A stretch of 11,077 nt of DNA from Physocladia obscura (Eukaryota > Chytridiomycota > Chytridiomycetes > Chytridiales > Chytriomycetaceae): positions 1-11,077 of the forward strand of contig JADGJH010001244.1 of NCBI GenBank assembly GCA_027596945.1, read 5' to 3'. The notes beneath the pieces are model-generated. The model worked only from the letters and a program-made list of their open reading frames with translations. It had not been told where the DNA came from and did not search any database. Below, one piece after another: positions 1 to 8,137 of the stretch; the stretch's first letter is position 1, and each line of letters begins with the position of its first letter. The position numbers were made by a program, and so were the translations under genes.

Positions 1-275
1 CCCCACTCCATTGTCCTCAAACGTGGCCCACCCCCCATCCATTGAATGTCGAGTCTATTAACTTTTCTCAACAATTTGTTCTTTCTCCACTTGGCAGACC
101 CGCCTTAATTCAATGACCTGTTCTGCTCAAAATTGTGCAGGATTCAAATTAGCGCGGGGTATTTACATCAATTACTTTGCGGTGGTATTTATTTTGCTCA
201 CTGCACGAAAAATCACAGTAACTACCAGCCGGTATAGGATTGATTCCAACAGGAACTGGATGGATTTCCTGCTGA

Positions 276-602
276 CCGTCATGTGAGCTGATCACTTACC
301 TCCCTGAAAGTAAAATTGAAATAATTCAATTGGCTACAAGGCAAAGGCAACAACTCGATAGCACAAGACTTGTATCACACCAACAGGCGGCTATAGAAAA
401 AATGAGGCTGTGCAAGTGACCAAGATGTGCTTTGATCACTTTCTCCAGACAGGGACAACTCTATTTGGTTATTGCAGATGAGTATTTGATCAAGGACAAT
501 TGGAAATCAGTTGTTGTGCAACCAGACAAAAATTTGGGTACATTGTCTCAACCAACCCTTGGCAGCCCATATCACAGCATGACCTCATTTCAGAATTACT
601 GA
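276..602 (+). pseudogene. possible decayed reading frame, unknown product
   Basis: A plus-strand frame is open from 276 to the TGA at 600-602 except for one internal TGA at 417-419. A further TGA at 273-275 lies just upstream. It reads like protein: a polar, Gln/Arg-rich helical part (roughly 312-416), then a mixed hydrophobic part containing GQLYLVIADEYLIKDNW. No domain is recognised. The only early ATG is at 402-404, six codons before the TGA. It straddles the left edge of the CpG-poor block, so it could be a further decayed part of the transposon or an older host fragment. It could also be chance, since one strand of AT-moderate DNA can stay open this long. Confidence 0.25.
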
Positions 603-807
603 ATTTCAAAATGTATTAGAATACCCTAAATAATAGAGGAAGTACTTACTATTGACAATACAATTGTATCTTTTGTCAAGAAAAATATCAACATTTGATA
701 AGCAACCACTGTAGCACAACCAAAATCTAAAAAAAATTAGCAAATATTACCCTCAAGTTGAAATGAAAAAAATGCAATTCTTTTCTTTTTTGCTTTGAAT
801 CATTGCA
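603..807. other. non-coding AT-rich stretch with nested palindrome
   Basis: No gene is seen. The stretch holds a perfect 12-bp palindrome, ATACAATTGTAT at 658-669, enclosed by the inverted pair TTGACAA (652-658) and TTGTCAA (673-679). It contains no CpG. It lies just upstream of the decayed plus-strand gene and could be that gene's 5' region or a subterminal part of the transposon; I found no matching copy near 2765-2900. Confidence 0.4.
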
Positions 808-1730
808 ATGAGCAATCAAATGCAATCAGATGGATAATCTGAGTCTCAAGATAATGAAGAGATGCTTCATACCATCAGACTGATGCCAATAATCAAGGAC
901 TACATTGGACAGCAAGTGAAATCAACAACAAATCAAGTCACAGACATCAGCCTCTCATGCCGCAGTATTCAGGACTTCAAAACTGCTATTTGGACCACTT
1001 TTCAAACCCGTATACAGCCTGCAGCTATTATTGATGGTAATGTATACTCCAGCAGCAACTCTACACCAACAATTGAGAATATGGATGACTATATTTCATT
1101 TAAGCAAAACAATCAAGTCATGAAATTCTCCGAGCTAAGTTCAACATCCCTGCATTCTTTGGCTGCATCTACTACTCCAATTCCAGACACAGTTTTGAAG
1201 TATTCTACATCATTATCATCAAAACATCATTGTAACCAATTTGAACAAACAGTTTTGTTGCCAGCCAATCTGGTGCTGCTACTAATTCTATTATTGAAGG
1301 AATCCTGGACCAGTTACTGGAAGTGCAGCATAACAGATTCACAAGTGTTGGGGCAAACTGGTGAATTTGGGCATCCTACATTGCTTCCAAGCCAACTCCA
1401 AATCATCAAAATTTAATTAATGGCAATCCACCATCATACATGACCCACCTCTTTAAGTCAATTCCATCTCCTGAATCAGCACAACTTGCAAATATTAATA
1501 ATGAAATGCGTATTTCGCAGAATATTCTTCAAGACCTGGGTGTAAAGGTGAACCTTCTCAAGCAGGATGCTTGGACTTTGATTGCTTGGATTGAATCAAT
1601 GGAAGCAATAGTCACAACTTATTAAAATATTATACCAGAAATTCAACAAGCATCTGGACCCATTACAAGTTTAGGAGATGCTTTTCAGTCACAAATACAG
1701 CAGCAAAATGATGTTGATCATGAAGAATAA
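808..1730 (+). pseudogene. decayed companion gene of the transposon, function unknown
   Basis: The likely start is ATG 808. That frame has a TAA at 835-837 and then runs open from ATG 862 to 1416. The protein-like sequence moves to another frame near 1245-1255, where the first frame becomes an unconvincing Leu run. The second frame continues to the TAA at 1728-1730, broken by TGA 1362-1364 and TAA 1623-1625. Recombining the parts gives about 300 residues: a polar Ser/Thr/Asn/Gln-rich N-terminal half and a helical C-terminal part (about 1260-1625) with motifs such as IIEGILDQLLEVQ, IWASYIASKP and HLFKSIPSPESAQL. No known domain is recognised. It ends 30 nt from the end of the transposase on the other strand, shares its CpG depletion, and is probably the second gene of the same element. 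The frame switch could instead be an unrecognised intron. Confidence 0.55.
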
Positions 1731-1760
1731 AAATAAAAATTATTTTAATTTATTTTTCAT
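1726..1760. terminator. convergent bidirectional poly(A) region
   Basis: Between the two tail-to-tail transposon genes the DNA is almost pure A/T. AATAAA occurs on the plus strand at 1726-1731 and 1732-1737, the first overlapping the TAA stop of the plus-strand gene. The complement of AATAAA lies at 1749-1754 for the minus-strand transposase. This is the expected layout for two convergent transcripts sharing a short 3' region. The function is inferred from position and the hexamers only. Confidence 0.45.
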
Positions 1761-2762
1761 TCACTCTTGATTAGAATCAAATCCCATAATCTCTTGCTCC
1801 TCATCATCAAATTTTTCTGATTGTGCATCAAAAACACTAGCGACTTTATAACTGCAGTGGTCAAAAATTTTGTTAAAGTTGCAGTTTAAGAAAACACTCA
1901 TTATTTTTCTCACAAACAAAGACATGCATTGCTTCTTTCCCTCTTCATAATGCTTTTTGAATTTCTGCTTGATTATTCCAAAAAAGTATTTGATTAGATT
2001 GAGGAATGGACAGTAAGCTGGCAGAAAAATAGCAATAATTCCAAATGAGTGAAGAGTGTGGACAAGCTTCAAATCTGTGTGTATTTTAGCTCCATCCATT
2101 ATCCATATTGAGCAATTTCCAGGATACTGCCTGATTTTGCTGTCGTATTCAGCCAACTGCATACAGCAACAATTGCAATTGAATGTTCCTTCTGTTTCAA
2201 AATAATCAACAACCCCACAAACTGAAAGAAAAGCAAGATACAAGACTTTTGGCTTTCAAATAAACTTGCCATGATAAACTAGCTTCTTGCTGCAAAGACT
2301 GTATCCTCAGTTTCACAACATTCTGCAATTATCAAACAATACTTCATTGAGAAACATGAGATTCAATTTGCACCAGTCAATTGAGTTCAATTCTGTTGCA
2401 TATCAAACCACATTGTTTATCTGTATTTGTAGTGCATGCCTTTCCAGCACTTTATATGTATATCCAGCTTCGTGTAAACTTTGCCAAACAGTCAGGTTTG
2501 TGAGTGGCATTGCAAAATGTATTGTGAATTGTTCTTGGCACTCTTCCAAGAACACTGTTGGTCAGGAACAATAAAAGGTGACAATCCAGATTAGATACAT
2601 GTCTTTAAACCTCCTTTCTTGCTTGCAGGTTGCTCTTGAAATCTCTCCACCATTCCTGTATTGAGAAACCCATCTGTGAATGGCAGGTACAGACTTACCA
2701 TAGATGGTTGCAAGCTTTGTCATACTTATTCCTGTGATATAAAAATCCCCAATCACAAGTCA
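1761..2762 (-). pseudogene. IS630/Tc1-mariner-type DD34E transposase, inactivated
   Basis: One continuous minus-strand frame covers the whole protein. Taking 2756 as codon 1, codons 9-35 form an N-terminal helix-turn-helix (SMTKLATIYGKSVPAIHRW). About codons 80-110 contain GYTYKVLERHAL. The DDE core follows: FLNEV (first acidic position, codon 137, now Asn), then IWIMDGAKIH (Asp 221), then FLPAYCPFLNLIKYFFG (codon 256, now Lys in place of Glu). The second and third positions are 34 residues apart, as in DD34E elements. The frame is interrupted by TGA at 2762-2760, 2564-2562, 2405-2403, 2315-2313, 2309-2307 and 2258-2256, with no TAA, TAG or frameshift. From memory of the family several of these sit where Arg is usual, which fits CGA to TGA. 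With two catalytic residues lost and six nonsense codons it cannot be active. The true start is unclear because no in-frame ATG precedes 2762, and no terminal inverted repeats were found. Confidence 0.9.
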
Positions 2763-2786
2763 ATAACATATGCAACTGATTTGTGA

Positions 2787-2811
2787 TTTTTCATTATAAT
2801 AATATGAAAAA
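2787..2811. repeat. short inverted repeat 5' of the transposase
   Basis: TTTTTCAT at 2787-2794 and ATGAAAAA at 2804-2811 form an 8-bp inverted repeat around a 9-nt AT-rich spacer. It lies just upstream of the transposase reading frame and could belong to its promoter or to a subterminal repeat. In DNA this AT-rich it could equally be chance. Confidence 0.3.
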
Positions 2812-2897
2812 CAATAAAGACACTGGTAGCAATGGAATCTTTGTTTGTTTTTTTGAAAACAGCAAAGGAAACCAAATTCACCTATGTTTTTAATATT

Positions 2898-3230
2898 TCA
2901 AACACCTGTAAATGCAAGGCGCCTTAGCAAACCGTTTTCCCCCAAACCAAAACTTAACAAGCTCTCTTTCAGTGTATCGTTCAACTTTTGTGTAATATAC
3001 ATCATTATTTTATTTGTGTACCAAACCGTCTCATACAACAGATTTGTATCAGAGAAAGATTGAATATTAGCAAGAGAATACTGACATAGACTAAACATGC
3101 CAGATTTGACAATACGTGGAAGCATGGGGTGCCACTTGCCTGGTATGCTCACTCTGGAAGCGAAAATGGTCTCTGAAATCATTTGATGAAAAGTGAGCTT
3201 CAAATTCAAAAAACAGCCGCTTCCCATCAT
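2898..3230 (-). CDS. orphan 110-codon reading frame, unknown
   Basis: An open frame runs from ATG 3230 (or ATG 3227) to TGA 2900-2898, with A at -3. It contains helical segments such as MMYITQKLNDTLKESLLSF, three Cys and no recognised domain, signal peptide or clear membrane helix. It starts 124 nt downstream of the VNX1 stop, on the same strand. Its CpG content is normal for the locus (about 8 across 2916-3241), so it lies outside the decayed transposon. It may be a small host gene, a fragment of an older gene, or a chance ORF. Confidence 0.35.
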   Translation of the reverse strand: MMGSGCFLNLKLTFHQMISETIFASRVSIPGKWHPMLPRIVKSGMFSLCQYSLANIQSFSDTNLLYETVWYTNKIMMYITQKLNDTLKESLLSFGLGENGLLRRLAFTGV

Positions 3231-3354
3231 TATATCTCACGGTTTTTTATCCAAGTGAGTGATAACAATTAATTTTATCACAACTTAAAAACCCAAAAAA
3301 TAAGTAAAAATTATAAAAAAATCAAAAAAAAAAGAAAAAAATTGAACGATAAAA
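3231..3354. other. A/T-rich spacer downstream of VNX1
   Basis: On the plus strand this is A-rich with several A runs (about 3283-3342), so it is T-rich in the sense of the upstream gene. It holds no gene. It probably contains the VNX1 3' UTR and poly(A) site, though no clear AATAAA is visible on the minus strand. Confidence 0.4.
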
Positions 3355-4778
3355 TCAAAATGATGAATCAATGCCAATTTGCGGTGGTGCATACATGAAT
3401 GCACACATCAATAACCCATAAGCTAACAATAGCATGGATCCCTTAAAGTAGTTACTTTTCCCCTCAATATATAGATATGTCACTGCAAACACACCAAACA
3501 GCACTGATATCACATCCCATTGTGGAAATATAAGAGTAAAAGTGTCCTGAATTTTTTGAAAATAAAATTTATTTTAGAAAAAAAAAAAATAATAAGTGAA
3601 AAAAATAAGAATTGAATATTTGAAAAACAAACCTTGTTGCTGGTTCCACCACCATTGGAAAAATCTCTCCCAAACACATGGGCTTCTCGGTTAAAAGCCT
3701 CGTATATTTTCATAAACATACGAAACGGGATTTTTGGCATACCAGTTGATGCTGCTGTAATGGCATTTAATGACTCAGGAGCACCAGTTTCTCCATGCAA
3801 ACGCCAAAAATATGAAAAGGCTACCAATGTCGGAATCTGCAATAATGCAACTTGAATAGTGTATGCAGACCCAATCTCCAGAGATAGAGCAATATTCCCT
3901 TGCTGTGCAAACGCAATGGCATTATCTATTAGTTTGTATTTTGTTAGTTTTTTTTTGGAAATAGAATAAAGAACTCGCAATAAAAAAATTAAAAAACTCA
4001 CAAAATTCAGTTACTGTTGGCACAAGCGCAAATAAGGTCAATCCCAAAATTTTTTCATCAATTACCCATTTTCCTGGCTCTCCAGACCCCTCACCATCGC
4101 CAGTATCGATTACATTATCAACGCAGTCGATCAACACTTCTGCAATCAAACTGAAGCTCACGGTCGCAAGTAACAGCACCATTGCAGATTTCCATGTTGA
4201 CCAATTTGGATGGTCATGTCCTCCATGCCCACCACCGCTGTGTTCACCGTCACCACCTCCAGCAGCATGTTCAGCATGAACAGCGCCAGCGCCAATAGCT
4301 GAAGTTTTCGCTTTTGCAGCTACACCACTAACGTTTCTTCCTGAAGTATTCGATGAGAAATGCGTCTGTTTTCCTTTGAAACCTCGTTGAGGTAAGCTTG
4401 ATGAGCTGCTTAGCGCAGAGTCCATCATATTTCCAACGCTTTCACCGCTGTCAGAATCTTCCGTTTCTTCGTCTCCAGTTTCGTACAAAGCAGCATTGTG
4501 CCCTAAAGCAGCAGAGACGGGCTTATTGCTGCCACTACTGCCACTAGTGCTCGTAATTGGATTTTGTAATCCAGCTGATTTTATTGCAAACGCAGTTGGA
4601 TGTAATATACGCGGCTGTGATGGCAGATAAAGTTGTGCAGATGATACAGATGGTCCACTTGTCATTCTTTTCGTGCCACGGTCCTCGTCTGTTGCTTTAC
4701 TGTTCCCATTAGCATTGACCACTGGCGCCGGCAATATCAAATCTTGAAATGTACTATAAAGTCCCAATCCAGCGCTTG

Positions 4779-4810
<32 letters not shown>

Positions 4811-7800
4811 TGTTGTTGTTGTTGCTGCACAAATTGCTCCGTCAATTTTCCTTTCAGGACACTGCTTTTTGTAGATTCTCGTTGTTGCAGTCCCGGTGAC
4901 TTCAACGCAGAGATAACTCGCGACTTTGAAAGCAAACGTACGGGTGGAACCACTGTTTGCGGTCGCAGCGCTGGCGAAGGTAGGCTTAGATTCATGATAG
5001 ATATGGGTGTGGGTCCTGACGAGTTAACTCGTTCAGATTGTAAATTAAAATCGTTGCCTGCCAGAGTTGGCCCGAGACGTTCGCTCAGTAGCATATTTTG
5101 AAAACGATACTGTAAAATTTTGAATGTAAAAACAAAAAAACAAAAAGAAAAAAATTGGTTTCCATACTTTGCGTTTTTTTGGTTCTGTAGTGGGATAAAT
5201 ATTTTTCGAGTGTGTTCGCAGCGTGAAAAGCAAACCAATTGCATACATAAGTATTAAAACGGTTGCACAAATGTACATCAATGGCCTTGTGTGAGAAACG
5301 TAAATTGGATCTTCAGTTGGGTGAGCTTGATGGTATCGGCATTGGCGACAATTAATTGGTATTTTCGGAGCGTCAAGTTCTATTTTTTTATTTTTTATTT
5401 TTTATTTAAATAAAAAGGGGAGAAAACAAAAAATTTATATTAAAAAAAAACAAAAACGAAAGGATCTCACCGAACGGTCCAGGGGTTGGACAATCCGAGC
5501 ACCGCAGTTCGAAAGTTCCATAAACGCCATGAAAAAATGTTGGTCCAAAAGCACCAAGAACCGCCATAATCAACAACGTGCTCGTGACACCCGCGGATTT
5601 CGCATTGAATCGCTGCTCTTTCCTTTTTAACCCTCCAAAAAACATGCTGACTCCTGGCAACGCAAGCAAGCCAGCCATAAAACTGCCAATAATCGATCCT
5701 TCAACCATTCTTGTCTTGCCCTCCATCAGAGCCAAGCAGTAGAGTATGATTTCAACAATTGAACCGAATGAAGCGTTTACAACGGCACCAAGAGCTAATG
5801 AACCGGTCTGTGCTGTGATTGAAGAAACGGCCATTCCAATCAAGTATGCAAGTGGGACGACAGATAATAAGGCGGAACAAAAAATTACATCGTAACCTCC
5901 GATTCCTGTGTAATTCAACAACGGACCCAAATAATAAAAGTTGAAGAAAGTAAAGGCAACAACAGCATTCAAATTGATTAGAATAATATTGATTCCGTCA
6001 AAAGTGTACTATGATGTTGTTTTTTTTAACCATGGTTTCGATTAACAAAACCAATCAAAAAAAAAATAATGTTTCGAAGTTAAAAAATAAATGAATGAAT
6101 CAAACCTTATAATATCTCCAACCCAACGCGTGATTCGAGCAAATAATAACTTTATACTCCTTCTTCTTTTTCTTCTGTACCAAAACTGAGTCCAAGCCAT
6201 TATTTCCACTAACAACCACATTAGCGGCCACCCCTGCAACTTCCCCATCATTCAAAATGAACTTTTTCCGATCATCTCCCCAACACGCCCGCACGGCTAA
6301 ACAGCGACGCCGAGTCAGCCTATTGAGCACAGCATAACTTAGGTTCCCCATCGGCAAGCTGAACACCCCAAGATAACAGATTAAACACACAAGTAGATGC
6401 ATAGGCCCAAGTATTGTGTATGCAAGTAGTCGAAAAAGAAACCCAGCAATGCCGGCTTCGCGTGCTTTTGGCCAGTATTGGTAAATCATCGTCAATATGT
6501 TTTTCGATGGTGGTGCAGTGCCAGCTTGTTGGGTGGTCTGAATACGTCGTCGTGGAACGCGTCGGCGGTGAGCTGAAGGATATCCTGTTGAGGTTGCTGA
6601 AGCCGGTGCGGCAGCTACAGCGTCGTCGTCGTTTGAATCAACATCGTCAGAATTCGTTGATTCTGAGTCTTCCGAATCAGAGTCCTCGCCGTCCCAAATA
6701 ACACTTGCCGTATCGAAATCAGATTCGGCATCTGATTGGTTTATGTTGATACTTGTTGATTGTCCGACAGATGAACTTGAACCATATTGTTGATTTCCGA
6801 GTAAGGGGGCAGCTTCTGATGTTGAGGATTCGTTTGTGAAATTGCCTGTGGTAGCAGGTGTCGAAATGAAATGACGGGTTGGATGCTTTTTTTTTATGAC
6901 GAATTTTCCAAATGGATACAGCATATAATTTGAGAAATTGAGAGCAAGCTGTAATGAAAATAATTAACTTTCTTCTTCATCAAGTTTCTGCATATTTTTT
7001 TTTTTACCAGGACATATTCCCACACACGTTCCAGTTCAAAGAAAAACACCGCAAACGCTCTGAAAATAAATGAATGGTCTCTCAAAAAAGTTCCGTTTTC
7101 AACTTGATGTCTCAAATGATTAATTGAAACGCGTCGAGATCTGAAAATGTTCGCGATGAAAGCCATAAAGTAAAATCCAAGAGATCCAAATAAAGCAACA
7201 GGAAACATGAGTAATGCAACGAGAATATAAACCAGCGAGATCCACCATCCAAAAACAACCAGCCATAAAAGGTTTCCGAGATTGAAAAAGCGAGTGATCT
7301 TTTTCAGTTGCGGGTCGTTAGGATCTTCGTGAATTGCGGACTCTGTAAGAACATTCACTGAACGATCTTTTTTGTACAAGGCAGGTTTCCATAATTTAAG
7401 ACCGAAGGGACGCGAAACATTGATAGCCTAAAATAACAATAAATAAAGGTTCACAAAGATAAAATGACTCACATCTTGCAAATCTTTCACAGTAGCATGT
7501 TCAGGAACATCGCGAAGAATTCGATCAGCTTCTTCGACAGCTTCTTCTTCCGCTTGTTCCTCATTTTCTACCACATCAACTTCTAGAACCTCGAGATTCT
7601 CTGCTTCAACTTCGCTGTCCAGTTCCTGCACATGGACAGTATTTGTGGGAAGGTTTTCTTCGTCGATATTGCCGGCAGCAATCAATTCCGCCCCTGAAGC
7701 CTGTGACTCACCAACGGCATCGTCAGCTTCCGAGCCCAGAAAACTTCCGAAGCTGAACCATGACAAATTATTCTGCGTTTGTTGCTGTTGTAGTTGTGGT

Positions 7801-7967
7801 TGTGGTTGTGCCACCGTACTTGGATTTATAATGCTGTTACTATTACTGCTGTTGTTCGTTGGCAGTGGTGGTTCTCCATCGGTATTCGAAACGCTTGAAC
7901 GTTGACTCATGCGCGGCCGCGTTGTTTTATCGGAAACTTCATCCGGTCCATCGCCGGTTTGTCCCAT
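3355..7967 (-). CDS. VNX1: Vnx1/YNL321w-type vacuolar monovalent cation/H+ antiporter (CAX family)
   Basis: Eight exons: 7967-7473, 7427-7008, 6948-6106, 6008-5471, 5379-5168, 5109-4002, 3925-3633, 3546-3355 (stop TGA), joined by seven GT-AG introns of 45-97 nt. This gives about 1366 aa, against about 908 in yeast Vnx1. Every junction restores family sequence, for example WRYYK|YTFDGINI and TEF|YNAIAFA. Residues 1-165 are a Ser/Gln/acidic tail. Membrane helices follow at about 213-300, 480-530 and 590-750. The first Na/Ca exchanger repeat contains ALGAVVNASFGSIVEIILY. Cys 756/759 and 776/779 form CxxC-x16-CxxC. A long polar loop (about 840-1137) holds 16 Gln (931-946), an acidic Ser-rich stretch and a His/Gly-rich end (1114-1137). 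The second repeat has VPTVTEFYNAIAFA and GNIALSLEIGSAY, then IPQWD-type C-terminal helices. In yeast this family exchanges Na+ or K+ for H+ at the vacuole; substrate here is inferred. The start at 7967 follows an A-rich leader with A at -3. The weakest donors are GTTTGA at 6105 and GTTTGT at 3632. Confidence 0.93.
4780..4827 (-). repeat. CAG/CAA trinucleotide repeat coding 16 Gln in VNX1
   Basis: Sixteen consecutive Gln codons in exon 6. Read in the gene's sense, two at the 5' end are CAG then CAA; a block of eight CAG lies in the middle and three CAA end the run. The uninterrupted CAG block could change length. It lies in the predicted polar loop between the two exchanger repeats. Confidence 0.95.
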
Positions 7968-8137
7968 GTTTTTTTTTTCTTTGTTTTTGTTGATTTTTCG
8001 GCTATTTTCAATTTTTCAGTTTCAGTTTCGTCTGTTTGTTCACGGTGTCACAGAAATAAGATTTCGGCGCCCTTTGTTTCAAGCCGCAAAATCATGTGTT
8101 ATTATATATAAAAACAACCAAGATTTTATGTACAGTT
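7968..8137. other. SNF8-VNX1 spacer with VNX1 leader
   Basis: This 170-nt spacer must hold the SNF8 3' end and the VNX1 promoter and 5' UTR. In the VNX1 sense it is A/purine-rich, ending in an A-rich run directly before the ATG. An alternating TA tract (8102-8111) lies about 140 nt upstream of the VNX1 start and is a possible TATA-like element. No other gene is present. Confidence 0.4.

Larger units (their letters stand above)
400..2915. mobile_element. CpG-depleted two-gene DNA transposon remnant
   Basis: I count 8 CpG on the plus strand between 421 and 2915, none of them in 421-960, compared with 11 in bases 1-420 and 8 in 2916-3241. The block contains the DD34E transposase and its tail-to-tail partner. 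The limits given are where CpG content changes and are not mapped ends. I could not find terminal inverted repeats or a TA target duplication by eye. The composition and the nonsense pattern suggest silencing by cytosine methylation followed by deamination, or RIP-like mutation. Confidence 0.65.

Noticed and set aside
1..275. Short frames on both strands, such as a 57-codon plus-strand frame from ATG 113
   Set aside because: They are mutually exclusive, short and unrecognised; I see nothing to prefer one. No tRNA, rRNA or CRISPR structure is visible here or elsewhere in the window.
1440..1625. A separate 61-aa gene at 1440-1625
   Set aside because: Its frame reads as protein well upstream of the ATG and beyond the TAA, so it is an inner piece of one decayed gene.
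2287..2574. Plus-strand ORF of 95 aa
   Set aside because: It is antisense to the transposase, with no sensible protein character; the minus-strand frame matches a known family.
1761..2762. TGA read as an amino acid in the transposase
   Set aside because: VNX1 and SNF8 end in TGA at homologous positions, Trp is coded by TGG in the element, and two catalytic residues are also lost, so decay explains the data better.
400..2915. Terminal inverted repeats and TA duplication of the transposon
   Set aside because: I compared 380-860 with the reverse complement of 2760-2930 by eye and found only short AT-rich coincidences.
5045..5281. Reading through VNX1 exon 5 into the following sequence as coding
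   Set aside because: The read-through is a low-complexity Phe-rich stretch; removing the 58-nt GT-AG intron rejoins family-like sequence in phase.
7645..7905. Plus-strand ORF rich in Cys and Leu
   Set aside because: It is the complement of CAG/CAA and AAC repeats in VNX1 exon 1, a common artefact of trinucleotide repeats.
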